A stretch of DNA of 64,000 nucleotides from Nitrobacter sp047149785 (lineage in GTDB: Bacteria > Pseudomonadota > Alphaproteobacteria > Rhizobiales > Xanthobacteraceae), in the NCBI RefSeq assembly GCF_047149785.1, contig NZ_BAAGBE010000001.1:930001-994000 (forward strand), given 5' to 3'. The notes under the pieces are model-generated. The model saw nothing but the letters and a program-made list of their open reading frames with translations. It ran no database searches and was not told the origin of the DNA. Position numbers and translations under genes: made by a program. Numbering within the stretch: the first letter of the stretch is position 1; each line of letters begins with the position of its first letter. Positions 8,401 to 18,524 of the stretch are shown here, one piece after another.

Positions 8401-11400
8401 GATCAGTTGGTCGATGCACTGCGCCCGGAGCGTCGCCTGACCCACAATCCGCTATTCGAGGTGATGGTCAATCATTTGGAGACGGGTCGCAGTCGCCGCA
8501 TCCGCCACGCGGGCGGCCTCGACATCGAAATTCTCCGAACGCGCAATCGCGACACGCAGTTCGATCTCAGCCTCGATATTGAGGAGCGTGCGGATGAGGT
8601 CGAGCTTATCTTTACGTATGCAGTCGATCTCTTCGAGGCGGAGACAATTGCCCGCCTTGGGAGACATCTTGAAGGGCTGCTCAAAGCGATAGCCGGTAAT
8701 CCGGGCGTCAGACTTGCGGACATTCCGCTTCTTGATTCCGACGAGGGTTTACTCGTTCTCGACAGGTGGGGGCGCGGCGAAAGTCGACCGGCTCCAGGGT
8801 GTCTGCATGAGATCATCGCGGCACGGGCGAACGAGTGCCAGGATGCGGTCGCGGTGGTCTGCGCAGATGCCACACTGACCTACAGCGAACTCAATGCTCG
8901 CGCGGCCAGGCTCGCAGGCTATCTTCGTGAGCAAGGTGTCGGACCGGACGTTCTGGTCGGCATTGCGGTCGAACGTTCGATCGAAATGATCGTCGGGCTG
9001 CTCGGTATCCTCAAGGCCGGTGGCGCCTACGTGCCGCTCGATCCGAGTTATCCTGCTGACCGGCTTGCGTTCATGATTGCCGATTCCCGTGTATCGCTCG
9101 TGCTGACCCAAGAACGCCTGTTGGACACGCTTCCGCCGCTTGGCAGGACGCCGATGAAGGACATCGCGCCTGGGTCTAAGGATACGGGTTTCGAGCCGGC
9201 ATCGGGGCGATATTTCTGCCTCGACCGGGATTGGCCGGCAATCGAGGCTTACGGCAATGCCGATATTGAGGTTGATGTCATTCCCTTGAACCTCGCCTAT
9301 TGTATTTATACCTCGGGCTCGACCGGACGGCCGAAGGCTGCGGCGAACACGCATCAAGCAATCGTCAACCGATTGGACTGGATGCAGAATGCCTACAAAG
9401 TAGATTCCGCCGACCGCGTTCTGCATAAGACACCATTCAGTTTCGATGTCTCGGTTTGGGAGCTATTCCTGCCACTGATGTTTGGAGCGCAGCTGATCGT
9501 CGCCCCGCCAGATGTCCATCGATATCCCCGACGGATTAGTGCGCTGATCGACGCGCATCAGATCACGATATTGCACTTTGTTCCGTCGATGGTGGGGGCA
9601 TTTATCGAGGCGGATAGCGTTACATCGCATGATAGCCTGCGCCGGGTGATTTGCAGCGGGGAAGCGCTGCGCCCGGATTTGCAAAACGCATTCCTGGCTC
9701 GCTATGGCGTCCACCTCGACAATCTGTACGGGCCCACCGAAGCGGCGATCGACGTCAGCTTCTGGCGGTGCCGGCAGGAGCAAGGCGCGTATAGCATTCC
9801 GATTGGCTGTCCGATCTGGAACACGCAGCTTTGCATTCTCGATGCTGATCTGAACGCCGTTCCGCAGGGCGCCACAGGCGAACTCTATATTGGCGGCGTT
9901 GGTCTTGCTCGCGGGTACCAGAACAGGCCTGCCTTGACAGCCGAGCGATTCATTCCAAATCCATTCCCGCAACGGGCGGGGGAGCGTCTTTATCGCACAG
10001 GGGACCTGGCGCGATGGCGACCGGACGGCGTGATCGAGTATGTCGGGCGGATCGACCACCAGGTGAAAATACGAGGCTTTCGCATCGAACTCGGGGAGAT
10101 CGAGGCGCAGCTTCTGGCGCACGCGGAGGTGCACGAAGCGGTGGTCGTCGCCCGGGACGGCGGATCCGGCAAGCAGCTGGTCGGCTATGTCGTGGCACGG
10201 GGCGAGCCTGCTGATGGGCTATGCGACCGTCTGAGAGAGCATCTGGGATCGGTGCTGCCGGACTACATGGTCCCGGCCCATGTGCTGGTATTGGAGGCGC
10301 TGCCGTTAATGCCGAACGGCAAGCTCGACCGCAAGACGCTGCCTGAGCCCGACGTGGTGACGGCGGAGTATATGGCGCCGCGCAACGCGGTCGAGGAGAA
10401 GCTTGTCGCGATCTGGCGGGAGGTGCTGGGGCTCGATCGGGTCGGGGTCACCGACAACTTCTTTGGGCTGGGCGGCGACTCTATCCTCAGCCTGCAGGTC
10501 ATCGCACGGGCGCGACGTGCTGGCCTCAAGATCACGCCCAGGCAGCTGTTCGAGCGGCAGACCATCGAGCAGCTGGGCGTGATGGCGCAGATCATCGAAT
10601 CTGTGGTCGAGAGTGCCGTCGTCGAGGTCGACGTCAGCGCCCGGACGAAGCTTGTGCCTTCCGACATCCCGTTGGCGGGTCTGACGCAGGCGCGGATCGA
10701 TGGACTGCCGGTGCCTGCACGGGAGATTGAGGATGTCTACCCGCTGTCTCCGATGCAGCAGGGAATACTGTTCCACGCGCTGCACGATCCATCGTCAGGG
10801 CACTACGTCAACCAGCTCAGCGTTGCGGTCGAGGGGCTGGATCTCGAGCGCTTCAAGGCGGCCTGGGCCTCGGTGACGGCGCGGCACGCGGTCTTGCGCA
10901 CCAGCTTCGTCTGGGAAGGCGATGTCCCGCACCCGCTGCAGATCGTGCACAAGAGCGTGCCGCCTGCGATCGAGGTGATGGACTGGCTCGACCGCGCGGT
11001 CAATGACGAGGAGATTGCGGCCTATGCGGCGGCCGACCGGGCGAAGGGCTTCGACCTGACGCGGGCTCCTCTGCAGCGGATGACGGTGCTGCGGCTTGCC
11101 GATGGCCGGCACCAGCTGATCTGGACCCATCATCATTTGCTGATGGATGGGTGGAGCACGGCGCGGCAGATCGAGGAGACCTTCGCGCATTACCTGGGCG
11201 AGGCTCTGGGTCCGGTGAGCGGCCGCTACCGGGACTACATCGCCTGGCTGAGCCGGCAGGACAAGGCGGCGAGCGAGGCCTTCTGGAAGGAGAGGCTGCT
11301 CGCACTCGACGAGCCGACATCGATTGTCGATGCGCTTGCCGGGGCACGCGGCCGGAACGCTGGCAGACACGCCACGATCACATGCCGGCTCGATGCCGAG

Positions 11401-14400
11401 GCGACGGCGCGGCTGCAGCGCTTTGCGCAGCAGGAGCGGGTTACGCTCAACACGCTGGTGCAGGGAGCATGGGCGCTATTACTGCAGCGCTATTGCGGGC
11501 AGCGGACCGTTGCCTTCGGTGCGACTGTCGCCGGGCGCCCGGCCGACCTTCCCGGCGCCGAGGCCATGCTCGGGCTGTTCATCAACACGCTGCCGGTGAT
11601 CCAGGGCCCGCGTCCCGAACAACATATTGGCGATTGGCTGCGCCAGCTCCAGGCCGACAATGTCGCGATGCGTGAGCACGAGCAGGTGCCGCTCTACGAC
11701 ATCCAGCGCTGGGCCGGCCAGCCTGGCCAGGCGCTGTTCGATACCATCCTCGTGTTTGAGAACTACCCCGTCGATGAGGCGCTGCGGCAACGCGCCGGCA
11801 AGGTGCTCACGTTCGGGGGGATGGAAAACGTCGAAACCACCAACTACGCGATGACCGTGGTGGTGGTGGAGCGTGCTGACGGACTGGCGATCGATGTCTC
11901 GTACATGGAAGCGCGCCTGGACCGAGCACAGGTTGAGGCCGTGGTGGCGCACTTGGCCCATCTGCTGGAAGGCGTTGCTACCGACGCTGGCGCGCTGCCG
12001 GGTGATCTACGGCTTCTTCTTCCGGCTGAGCATGCGCAGGTTGTCGAGCAGTGGTCGCGAGGCGAGGCGCGTACCCTGGACGGCCGCTGCCTGCACGAGC
12101 TGATCGAGGTGCGGGTGCGCGAGCATCCGGACGCAGTCGCTGTGGTGTACGAGGACACGCAGCTGACCTATGGCGAGCTCAACGCGCGGGCGAACCGGCT
12201 GGCGCGGCATCTGCAATCACAAGGCGTGGGTCCGGACGTTCTGGTGGGCCTTGCGGTCGAGCGTTCACTGGAGATGGTGGTGGGTCTGCTCGGCATCATC
12301 AAGGCCGGTGGCGCCTACGTCCCGCTCGACCCGAGCTATCCCGCCGAGCGGCTCGCCTTCATGATCGAAGATGCACGGGTGCCGCTGATCCTGACCCAGG
12401 AACGGGTACTCGAGCAGTTGCCGTTGAGGATCGCTTCTCACCACGCTGGCGGCGATGCCACAGAGACCGGGTCTGCTGCGGCCATCCCGACCGTGTGGTG
12501 CCTGGATCGGGACTGGCATGCGATCGAAGAGCTCGACGCCGGTAACCTACCCACCATCACAACCCCACAGAACCTCGCCTACTGCATCTACACATCAGGC
12601 TCAACAGGACGACCAAAGGGGACCCTGATCACCCATGGTAACGTGCTGCGGCTCTTCGAGGTAACGGAGGAGCAATTTGGCTTCGACTCCGACGATGTCT
12701 GGTCTCTGTTCCACTCCCATGCCTTCGACTTTTCGGTCTGGGAGCTTTTTGGCGCACTTCTCTATGGCGGCCGGCTGGTCGTCGTCCCCTATTATGTGAC
12801 GCGAACGCCGGAGCTGTTCCTCGGGCTCTTGCAGAGCGAAAGAGTGACGGTCCTCAATCAAACGCCTTCAGCATTCCGATCTCTTATCCAAGCGCTTTCG
12901 TCTGGAAGAGCATCGTTGATCCGCTATGTTGTGTTCGGAGGAGAGGCTCTTGATATCAAAGCGCTCGACCTGTGGTTTGCCCGGTTTGGTGATCAAGTTC
13001 CCCAATTGGTGAACATGTACGGCATCACGGAGACAACCGTGCATGTCACTTATCGGCCGCTCTCAGTAATCGACACCGCTCTGGTCGCTTCGCCGGTTGG
13101 CTCTGCAATCTCTGATCTCTCGTCATTCATTCTGGACCGTGACCTGGACGCGGTTCCTGTAGGGATTGTTGGCGAGCTTTACATTGGCGGCGCGGGGCTT
13201 GCGCGGGGTTATCACGGTCGACCCGGGCTGACGGCGGAACGGTTCGTTCCGAACCACTATGCACAGGAGCCTGGCGAGCGGCTGTATCGGACGGGCGATC
13301 TTGCACGCTGGCGACCGGACGGAACGATCGAATACGTCGGCCGGATCGACCATCAGGTGAAGGTACGTGGCTTCCGCATCGAGCTCGGCGAGATCGAGGC
13401 CCAGCTGCTCAGTCATGGCGATGTGCGCGAGGCGGTCGTGGTGGCGCGCGACGGAGGCTCGGGCAAGCAGCTGGTGGGCTATGTAGTGCCGCGCGGTGAG
13501 ACGGGGTTCGATTTGATCGACCGGCTGCGGTCGCATCTTGCCGCGGCGCTTCCCGATTACATGATGCCGGCGCATTTGGTGATGCTGGATGTGCTGCCGC
13601 TGACGCCGAACGGCAAGCTGGATCGCAAGGCGCTGCCTGAGCCTGATGTCGTGACGGCGGACTACGTCGCGCCGCGCAACGAGGCGGAGGCGACGCTCGC
13701 TGCGATCTGGCAAGCGGTTCTGGGGGTCGAGCGGGTTGGGGTGAGCGACAATTTCTTTGTGCTGGGCGGCGACTCCATTCTCAGTCTGCAGATCATCGCG
13801 CGGGCGCGACGTACCGGTCTCAAGCTCACGCCCAAGCAGCTGTTCGAGCGGCAGACGGTCGAAGGACTTGCGGCCGTGGTTGAGGTTGAGGCGACGACCA
13901 GCGCCGTGGAGAGAGACGCCGTCTCCGGGCCGATGCCCTTGCTGCCGATCCAACAGGCGTTCTTCGCAGAGGCCGTCCCGCATCGCAATCACTGGAACCA
14001 GTCGGTGCTGCTGAAGGTGCAGCAGAGGATTGATGCTGCTGCGATGGAAACCGCGCTGCGCTCCGTCGTCGCGCATCACGACGCCTTCCGGTTGCGCTTC
14101 CGGCGGTGCGTTGAAGCTGGGGGTTGGTCGGCGGAGCATGTAGAGACTGGTGCGCCGGATGATGCTCGGCTGTTGTGGCTTCACGAGGTGAGTTCGGCTT
14201 CTGACGCTACACCTTTATACGAAGAAGCGCAGCGCAGTCTGTCGATTGAACACGGGCCGCTGCTACGCGCGCTGTATGTGCGATTGACAGACGGGACCGG
14301 GCGCCTGTTGTTGGTGGTTCACCACCTAGTGGTGGACGGGGTGTCGTGGCGCGTTCTGCTCGACGACTTACAGAGCGCCTATCATCAATTGCTTGTCGGC

Positions 14401-17400
14401 GAGACGATCACCCTGCCGGCGAAGACGAGCTCCTTCCAGGCTTGGGCCGAACGACTGCGAAGCTATGCCACCAGCGAGGCACTTGCGGAAGAGTTGCCGT
14501 TCTGGTGCGAGCAACTGAGCCCCATTGGATTGAGCGAGCTACCGCGCGATCGCGCCGTCGATGGCGGGTTGATGTGTGACGCCGCCTCCATCGAGATACG
14601 GCTCGACCAGCCGACGACGGCGCAACTGCTGAAGCAAGCGCCTGAAGCGTATCGTACCCAGGTCAATGATTTGCTGCTGACGGCGCTGGCACGGGTGCTA
14701 TGCCGTTGGTGCAGCAGCGTCTCGGTATTGGTGGCGCTCGAAGGCCACGGCCGCGAGGACCTGTTCGGTGACATCGACCTTAGCCACACGGTCGGCTGGT
14801 TCACCAGCTTGTTCCCTGTGCGCCTGACGATACCTTTGGAGCTTGTTCTCGATGGCGAAGCTGCTCCATCGCTTGGCACGTCCATCAAGGCGATCAAGGA
14901 GCAGCTGCGCGGGGTGCCGAGCAGGGGTCTCGGCTATGGTATCCTCAAGCATCTAAGCGCTGCGACACTGCGGTCGCAGCTTGATGGTCTGGCCGAGCCG
15001 CGTGTCACCTTCAACTACCTGGGCCAGTTTGACGGCAGCTTCGATGACGATGGCGCCTTTGTGCCCGCGCAGGAGAGCGGAGGGCACAACCGCGATCCAG
15101 ATGCGGCGTTTGGCAGCTGGCTGAGCATCGATGGACAGGTCTACAACGGCGAACTGCGGCTATCGTTCGCCTATAGCCGGCACATGTACGATGCTGCGAC
15201 GATCGAAGGCCTCGCTCAGGAGTATCAGACCGAGCTTGAAGCGGTCATCGCGCATTGCCTCAGCGAGCAAGCACAGGGGCTGACGTCGTCCGACATCCCG
15301 TTGGCGGGTCTGACGCAGGCGCGGATCGATGGGCTGCCTGTGGCGGCGCGCGAGATCGAGGATGTCTACCCGCTGTCTCCGATGCAGCAGGGAATGCTGT
15401 TCCACGCGCTGCACGATCCATCGTCAGGGCACTACGTCAACCAGCTCAGCGTTGCGGTCGAGGGGCTGGATCTCGAACGCTTCGAGGCGGCCTGGGCCTC
15501 GGTGACGGCGCGGCACGCGGTCTTGCGCACCAGCTTCGTCTGGGAAGGCGATGTCCCGCACCCGCTGCAGATCGTGCATAAGAGCGTGCCGACGGCGATC
15601 GACGTCATCGACTGGCGGGGCAGGGCGGCGGCCGAGATCAACGGCTTCGCTGTTACCGATCGGGCACGGGGCTTCGACTTCGGCGTGGCGCCGCTGCAGC
15701 GCGTGAGTGTGCTGCGGTTGGGCGGCGGCCGGCACCAGTTGATCTGGACCCATCATCATTTGCTGATGGATGGGTGGAGCACGGCGCGGCAGATCGAGGA
15801 GGTGTTCGCGCATTACCTCGGCGAGGCGTTGGGCCCAGTGAGCGGTCGCTACCGGGACTACATCGCCTGGTTGAGCCAGCAGGACAAGGCCGCGAGCGAG
15901 GCCTTCTGGAAGGAGAGGCTGGTCGCCCTCGACGAGCCGACATTGCTTGTCGACGCGCTCGCCGGGGCACGTGGTCGGCACGAAGGGGCCGACGGACACG
16001 ACACGATCACATGCCGGCTCGATGCGGCGGCGACCGCGCGGCTGCAGCGCTTCGCCCAGCAAGAGCGGGTGACGCTCAACACGCTGGTGCAGGCGGCCTG
16101 GATCCTGCTGCTGCAGCGCTATTGCGGGCAGCGGACCGTGACATTCGGCGCAACCGTCGCCGGGCGCCCGGCCGACCTTCCCGGCGCGGAGGGGATTCTG
16201 GGCCTGTTCATCAACACGCTGCCGGTGATCCAGGGTCCGGGTCCCGAACAACACATTGGCGACTGGCTGCGCCAGCTTCAGGCGGAGAACGTGATGCTGC
16301 GCGAGCACGAGCAGGTGCCGCTCTACGACATCCAGCGCTGGGCCGGTCAGCCCGGCCAAGCCCTGTTCGATACCATCCTCGTGTTCGAGAACTATCCCGT
16401 CGACGAGGCGCTGCGGCAACGCTCATCTGCTGCACTCAATATATCGGATATAACGATAAACAATCCCAATCATTATGCATTAACGCTCAATATCGATGTC
16501 ACGGACGATCTAAACTGCCACTTCGCTTATGCACATGATAAGCTTACTCACACCATAGTTCGCCAACTGGCCTCTAACTGGTGCCATCTGCTGACGAGCT
16601 TATCAAGCCTTCCGGAAACACCAGCCGGAACGCTTGCCGAGGTAGCTCTGCTTTCGGGTGACGACATTACTCGCTTTCGAAACTGGGGGCATGGTACGCG
16701 GTCTGCCATCAAGAGCAATTGCGTCCACCAGCTTATCGAATTTCAGGCAGCTCGTTACCCCCACAATCTCGCACTCGTATGCGAGTCATCGATGCTTACC
16801 TATGGGGAGATCGATCAAAGAGCGAACAAGCTCGCTAACCATCTACGTGAGCTCGGAGTGGGTCCCGAAGTTCTTGTTGGCGTAGTGGCTGAACGCTCGA
16901 ACGAAACCATGATTGGAATGCTTGCTATCCTCAAAGCGGGTGGGGTCTATGTGCCGATCGACCCTGATGCTCCACTGGATCGCATAAGGGCGCTCGTAGC
17001 GGACAACGAGATCAATGTGCTTATTGTCCCAAGTGATCCTGATTATTATCAGTCTCTTATTACCACTGTTATCCGACCGGACGATTACGTGGACACAGAT
17101 ATCTCCGCGCCGCGGAATGTCAACTGCACGAGCGACAATATTGCTTATGTCATATTTACATCCGGTTCGACTGGACTGCCGAAAGGTGTCGCGGTTACGC
17201 ACCGCTCGCTAGTAAATTATATCTCGACAATGATGCAGACACTCTCTGCTGGTCCCTCTACCAACATGGCCATGATCTCTACGCTCGCTGCCGACCTCGG
17301 CCATACCATACTGTTCGGTGCTTTATGTTCAGGGGCTACGCTCCATTTGCTCTCGTCTGAATATGCTCTCGATGGACGTCGCTTCGCTAGCTACACACAG

Positions 17401-18522
17401 CGCTATGCGATCGACGTCTTGAAACTCACGCCGACACACCTGAGAGGTTTAGGTGTCGGCGTTCCATTAAATGAGATATTGCCCGCCCAATCGCTCATTC
17501 TTGGAGGTGAGTCGTTGGCACCGTCGTTGATTAGCGACATCAGCGAAGCGGATGGTACTTGTCGTGTTATCAATCACTATGGCCCAACCGAAACGACCGT
17601 CGGGGTTCTTACGTTCGAGATAGCGAAAAGACACCTTAACGACCGCGTGCCACTTGGATCTCCCCTCTCTAACGTTAACGCATATATTCTCTCGCAAGAT
17701 TTAGAAATGGTTCCATGCGGAATCGTCGGCGAACTTTTTATTGGCGGTGCCTCACTGGCTCGCGGCTATCATCGACGCCCACACTTGACGGCGGAGCGGT
17801 TTGTTCCAAATCCTTTCGCATCCGTAGGGGGCGAGCGCATGTATCGCACCGGAGACCTCGCACGTTGGCAAGAGGACGGCCAGATCGAGTACGTTGGCCG
17901 CCTCGACCAACAAGTGAAGGTTCGAGGATTTCGTGTCGAGATAGGTGAGATTGAAGCCCATTTACGCACATTTAAAGGCATCCTTGATGGTGCTGTTACC
18001 CTGCGCGACGCCGACGCTGGTCAAATGCTCTGGGCTTATGTTGTGCCGAATCACCCAGAGCATGCGGTCGAGATCGAAGACGACATTAAGCGGTATCTCC
18101 GAACATTGTTGCCGGAGTACATGGTCCCCACACGTGTGATCGTGCTACCGATCCTTCCAATGACTTCTAACGGGAAGACTGACCGTCGCGCGCTGAGCGA
18201 GTTAAATATCTCTGCTGTCTCATATGTTTCTCCGCAGACCGATACCGAGCGCACTTTGGTTGCGATCTGGCAGGACGTTCTAGGCGTAGAGCGAGTTGGG
18301 GTTACAGATAACTTCTTTGATCTTGGTGGAGATTCTATTCGGGGCCTTCTTGTTATCTCGCGAGCATGTCGCGAAGGTATTGGCCTCACACCGAAATTGT
18401 TATTCACGACACCAACAATCGCGGAGATTGCAAAGAACCATACTGCTCGGTCTGATGTATCTCTCGAAGAAATGGCGTCAACCGCAAGCGTCATTCTTGC
18501 CGATCTCTCGCCGGACGATTGA
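5449..18522 (+). CDS. NRPS 1: FAAL-T-C-A(Ser)-T-C-A(Thr)-T-E-C-A(Asp)-T
   Basis: Initiating synthetase of 4357 aa. A fatty acyl-AMP ligase domain (FLQYTSGSTSTPKGV near residue 167) leads to carrier Ser599. Condensation 1 has the HHxxxD motif at H790-D795. Adenylation 1 gives code DVWHISLIDK (serine), carrier Ser1678. Condensation 2 has its active site at H1895-D1900. Adenylation 2 gives DFWNVGMVHK (threonine), carrier Ser2776. An epimerase (HHLVVDGVSW, H2958-D2963) makes the D-residue. Condensation 3 has H3436-D3441. Adenylation 3 gives DLTKIGHVGK (aspartate), carrier Ser4296. There is no thioesterase, so the chain passes to NRPS 2. I chose ATG 5449 because upstream in-frame sequence overlaps syrP and shows no NRPS similarity; the ribosome site is weak. 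Codes were read by hand alignment to GrsA. From about 16430 base composition becomes more AT-rich. Confidence 0.95.
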   Translation: MHAPHEALATFIDVLQDHVGRQPSRIAIRSLADAWDEPVCLTYAELDECARSAASYLGRLAAPGDRVLILLPSGVDYVVTFLGCLYAGLIAVPAYPPGAKRSGSAARLAGIIGDCRPSIAIAATVNIEAVQELLAIFEPRPRVVVPAGWRSPAPDWAPPAAHRDTIAFLQYTSGSTSTPKGVMITHGNLVSNEASIKAAFEFDRDDTVVSWLPLFHDMGLVGGLLQPLFSGASVVLLSPQQFLERPIRWLEAISRFGGTISGGPDFAFRLCTERVSDTSLQGLDLSSWTLAFCGSEPIRASTFHAFTDRFSAVGFDGRAAYACYGLAEATLIVTGAGRGEGLQASPFAQGDVVCCGRVQTGHDIRIIGAQGDDNIGEIWFSGPSVSPGYWNNTEATAATFPEVDGARFLRTGDLGFMHEGHLYVTGRQKDLIIVRGQNIYPQDVEELIETEVEAVRRGRVAAFPIVSDGQEAIGVAAEISRAMQRIISPDALADTISETIANVYQEPAKLVLLLQPGALPKTSSGKLQRGRCYELWQSGELGLFASRGPEALTENKGPAPQSDGDGAPGLDEVIEIWKSVLQTDMVGRGDNFFLIGGNSITGVQVIARLRERLGIALELHHLFEAPTPVGLAGKLQQSLAQRPAPAPAIPARAGLAEARASHAQERLWFLWQLEPSSPAYNISGAVRLLGPLNDKTLEGAITRIVQRHETLRTSFSGGPDGTLQRVHQSYAPAIARDDLSALDEEARETQVERLLDEEAATPFDLKSGPPLRIRLVRCAAQDHRLIVTVHHIACDAWSMQLLIDEFVALYDSFVGGFASALFDLPIQYIDFAEWQRNWLRGGETERQLAYWRQKLGSDHPALELPADRPHRPDRSHRGDTHRLVISPGLTTQLRSLSQTGQATMFMVLLASFKTLLYRYTGQQEIRVGVPTANRTQTALEGLIGVFVNTQVLSTVVAGHLRFDEVLARVKTTVLEAQTHQELPFDQLVDALRPERRLTHNPLFEVMVNHLETGRSRRIRHAGGLDIEILRTRNRDTQFDLSLDIEERADEVELIFTYAVDLFEAETIARLGRHLEGLLKAIAGNPGVRLADIPLLDSDEGLLVLDRWGRGESRPAPGCLHEIIAARANECQDAVAVVCADATLTYSELNARAARLAGYLREQGVGPDVLVGIAVERSIEMIVGLLGILKAGGAYVPLDPSYPADRLAFMIADSRVSLVLTQERLLDTLPPLGRTPMKDIAPGSKDTGFEPASGRYFCLDRDWPAIEAYGNADIEVDVIPLNLAYCIYTSGSTGRPKAAANTHQAIVNRLDWMQNAYKVDSADRVLHKTPFSFDVSVWELFLPLMFGAQLIVAPPDVHRYPRRISALIDAHQITILHFVPSMVGAFIEADSVTSHDSLRRVICSGEALRPDLQNAFLARYGVHLDNLYGPTEAAIDVSFWRCRQEQGAYSIPIGCPIWNTQLCILDADLNAVPQGATGELYIGGVGLARGYQNRPALTAERFIPNPFPQRAGERLYRTGDLARWRPDGVIEYVGRIDHQVKIRGFRIELGEIEAQLLAHAEVHEAVVVARDGGSGKQLVGYVVARGEPADGLCDRLREHLGSVLPDYMVPAHVLVLEALPLMPNGKLDRKTLPEPDVVTAEYMAPRNAVEEKLVAIWREVLGLDRVGVTDNFFGLGGDSILSLQVIARARRAGLKITPRQLFERQTIEQLGVMAQIIESVVESAVVEVDVSARTKLVPSDIPLAGLTQARIDGLPVPAREIEDVYPLSPMQQGILFHALHDPSSGHYVNQLSVAVEGLDLERFKAAWASVTARHAVLRTSFVWEGDVPHPLQIVHKSVPPAIEVMDWLDRAVNDEEIAAYAAADRAKGFDLTRAPLQRMTVLRLADGRHQLIWTHHHLLMDGWSTARQIEETFAHYLGEALGPVSGRYRDYIAWLSRQDKAASEAFWKERLLALDEPTSIVDALAGARGRNAGRHATITCRLDAEATARLQRFAQQERVTLNTLVQGAWALLLQRYCGQRTVAFGATVAGRPADLPGAEAMLGLFINTLPVIQGPRPEQHIGDWLRQLQADNVAMREHEQVPLYDIQRWAGQPGQALFDTILVFENYPVDEALRQRAGKVLTFGGMENVETTNYAMTVVVVERADGLAIDVSYMEARLDRAQVEAVVAHLAHLLEGVATDAGALPGDLRLLLPAEHAQVVEQWSRGEARTLDGRCLHELIEVRVREHPDAVAVVYEDTQLTYGELNARANRLARHLQSQGVGPDVLVGLAVERSLEMVVGLLGIIKAGGAYVPLDPSYPAERLAFMIEDARVPLILTQERVLEQLPLRIASHHAGGDATETGSAAAIPTVWCLDRDWHAIEELDAGNLPTITTPQNLAYCIYTSGSTGRPKGTLITHGNVLRLFEVTEEQFGFDSDDVWSLFHSHAFDFSVWELFGALLYGGRLVVVPYYVTRTPELFLGLLQSERVTVLNQTPSAFRSLIQALSSGRASLIRYVVFGGEALDIKALDLWFARFGDQVPQLVNMYGITETTVHVTYRPLSVIDTALVASPVGSAISDLSSFILDRDLDAVPVGIVGELYIGGAGLARGYHGRPGLTAERFVPNHYAQEPGERLYRTGDLARWRPDGTIEYVGRIDHQVKVRGFRIELGEIEAQLLSHGDVREAVVVARDGGSGKQLVGYVVPRGETGFDLIDRLRSHLAAALPDYMMPAHLVMLDVLPLTPNGKLDRKALPEPDVVTADYVAPRNEAEATLAAIWQAVLGVERVGVSDNFFVLGGDSILSLQIIARARRTGLKLTPKQLFERQTVEGLAAVVEVEATTSAVERDAVSGPMPLLPIQQAFFAEAVPHRNHWNQSVLLKVQQRIDAAAMETALRSVVAHHDAFRLRFRRCVEAGGWSAEHVETGAPDDARLLWLHEVSSASDATPLYEEAQRSLSIEHGPLLRALYVRLTDGTGRLLLVVHHLVVDGVSWRVLLDDLQSAYHQLLVGETITLPAKTSSFQAWAERLRSYATSEALAEELPFWCEQLSPIGLSELPRDRAVDGGLMCDAASIEIRLDQPTTAQLLKQAPEAYRTQVNDLLLTALARVLCRWCSSVSVLVALEGHGREDLFGDIDLSHTVGWFTSLFPVRLTIPLELVLDGEAAPSLGTSIKAIKEQLRGVPSRGLGYGILKHLSAATLRSQLDGLAEPRVTFNYLGQFDGSFDDDGAFVPAQESGGHNRDPDAAFGSWLSIDGQVYNGELRLSFAYSRHMYDAATIEGLAQEYQTELEAVIAHCLSEQAQGLTSSDIPLAGLTQARIDGLPVAAREIEDVYPLSPMQQGMLFHALHDPSSGHYVNQLSVAVEGLDLERFEAAWASVTARHAVLRTSFVWEGDVPHPLQIVHKSVPTAIDVIDWRGRAAAEINGFAVTDRARGFDFGVAPLQRVSVLRLGGGRHQLIWTHHHLLMDGWSTARQIEEVFAHYLGEALGPVSGRYRDYIAWLSQQDKAASEAFWKERLVALDEPTLLVDALAGARGRHEGADGHDTITCRLDAAATARLQRFAQQERVTLNTLVQAAWILLLQRYCGQRTVTFGATVAGRPADLPGAEGILGLFINTLPVIQGPGPEQHIGDWLRQLQAENVMLREHEQVPLYDIQRWAGQPGQALFDTILVFENYPVDEALRQRSSAALNISDITINNPNHYALTLNIDVTDDLNCHFAYAHDKLTHTIVRQLASNWCHLLTSLSSLPETPAGTLAEVALLSGDDITRFRNWGHGTRSAIKSNCVHQLIEFQAARYPHNLALVCESSMLTYGEIDQRANKLANHLRELGVGPEVLVGVVAERSNETMIGMLAILKAGGVYVPIDPDAPLDRIRALVADNEINVLIVPSDPDYYQSLITTVIRPDDYVDTDISAPRNVNCTSDNIAYVIFTSGSTGLPKGVAVTHRSLVNYISTMMQTLSAGPSTNMAMISTLAADLGHTILFGALCSGATLHLLSSEYALDGRRFASYTQRYAIDVLKLTPTHLRGLGVGVPLNEILPAQSLILGGESLAPSLISDISEADGTCRVINHYGPTETTVGVLTFEIAKRHLNDRVPLGSPLSNVNAYILSQDLEMVPCGIVGELFIGGASLARGYHRRPHLTAERFVPNPFASVGGERMYRTGDLARWQEDGQIEYVGRLDQQVKVRGFRVEIGEIEAHLRTFKGILDGAVTLRDADAGQMLWAYVVPNHPEHAVEIEDDIKRYLRTLLPEYMVPTRVIVLPILPMTSNGKTDRRALSELNISAVSYVSPQTDTERTLVAIWQDVLGVERVGVTDNFFDLGGDSIRGLLVISRACREGIGLTPKLLFTTPTIAEIAKNHTARSDVSLEEMASTASVILADLSPDD
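14711..16358 (+). repeat. Long direct repeat, copy 1 (end of E and most of C, NRPS 1)
   Basis: About 1.65 kb from the second half of the epimerase domain through most of condensation domain 3. It appears base-for-base identical to 25891-27538, at an offset of 11180 bases, wherever I compared the two. Immediately outside the block the copies differ in many places, for example GGTGCA against GGAGCA on the left and CCAAGCC against CCAGGCG on the right. Identity over synonymous positions points to recent duplication or gene conversion rather than selection on protein. Confidence 0.9.
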
Positions 18523-18524
18523 TC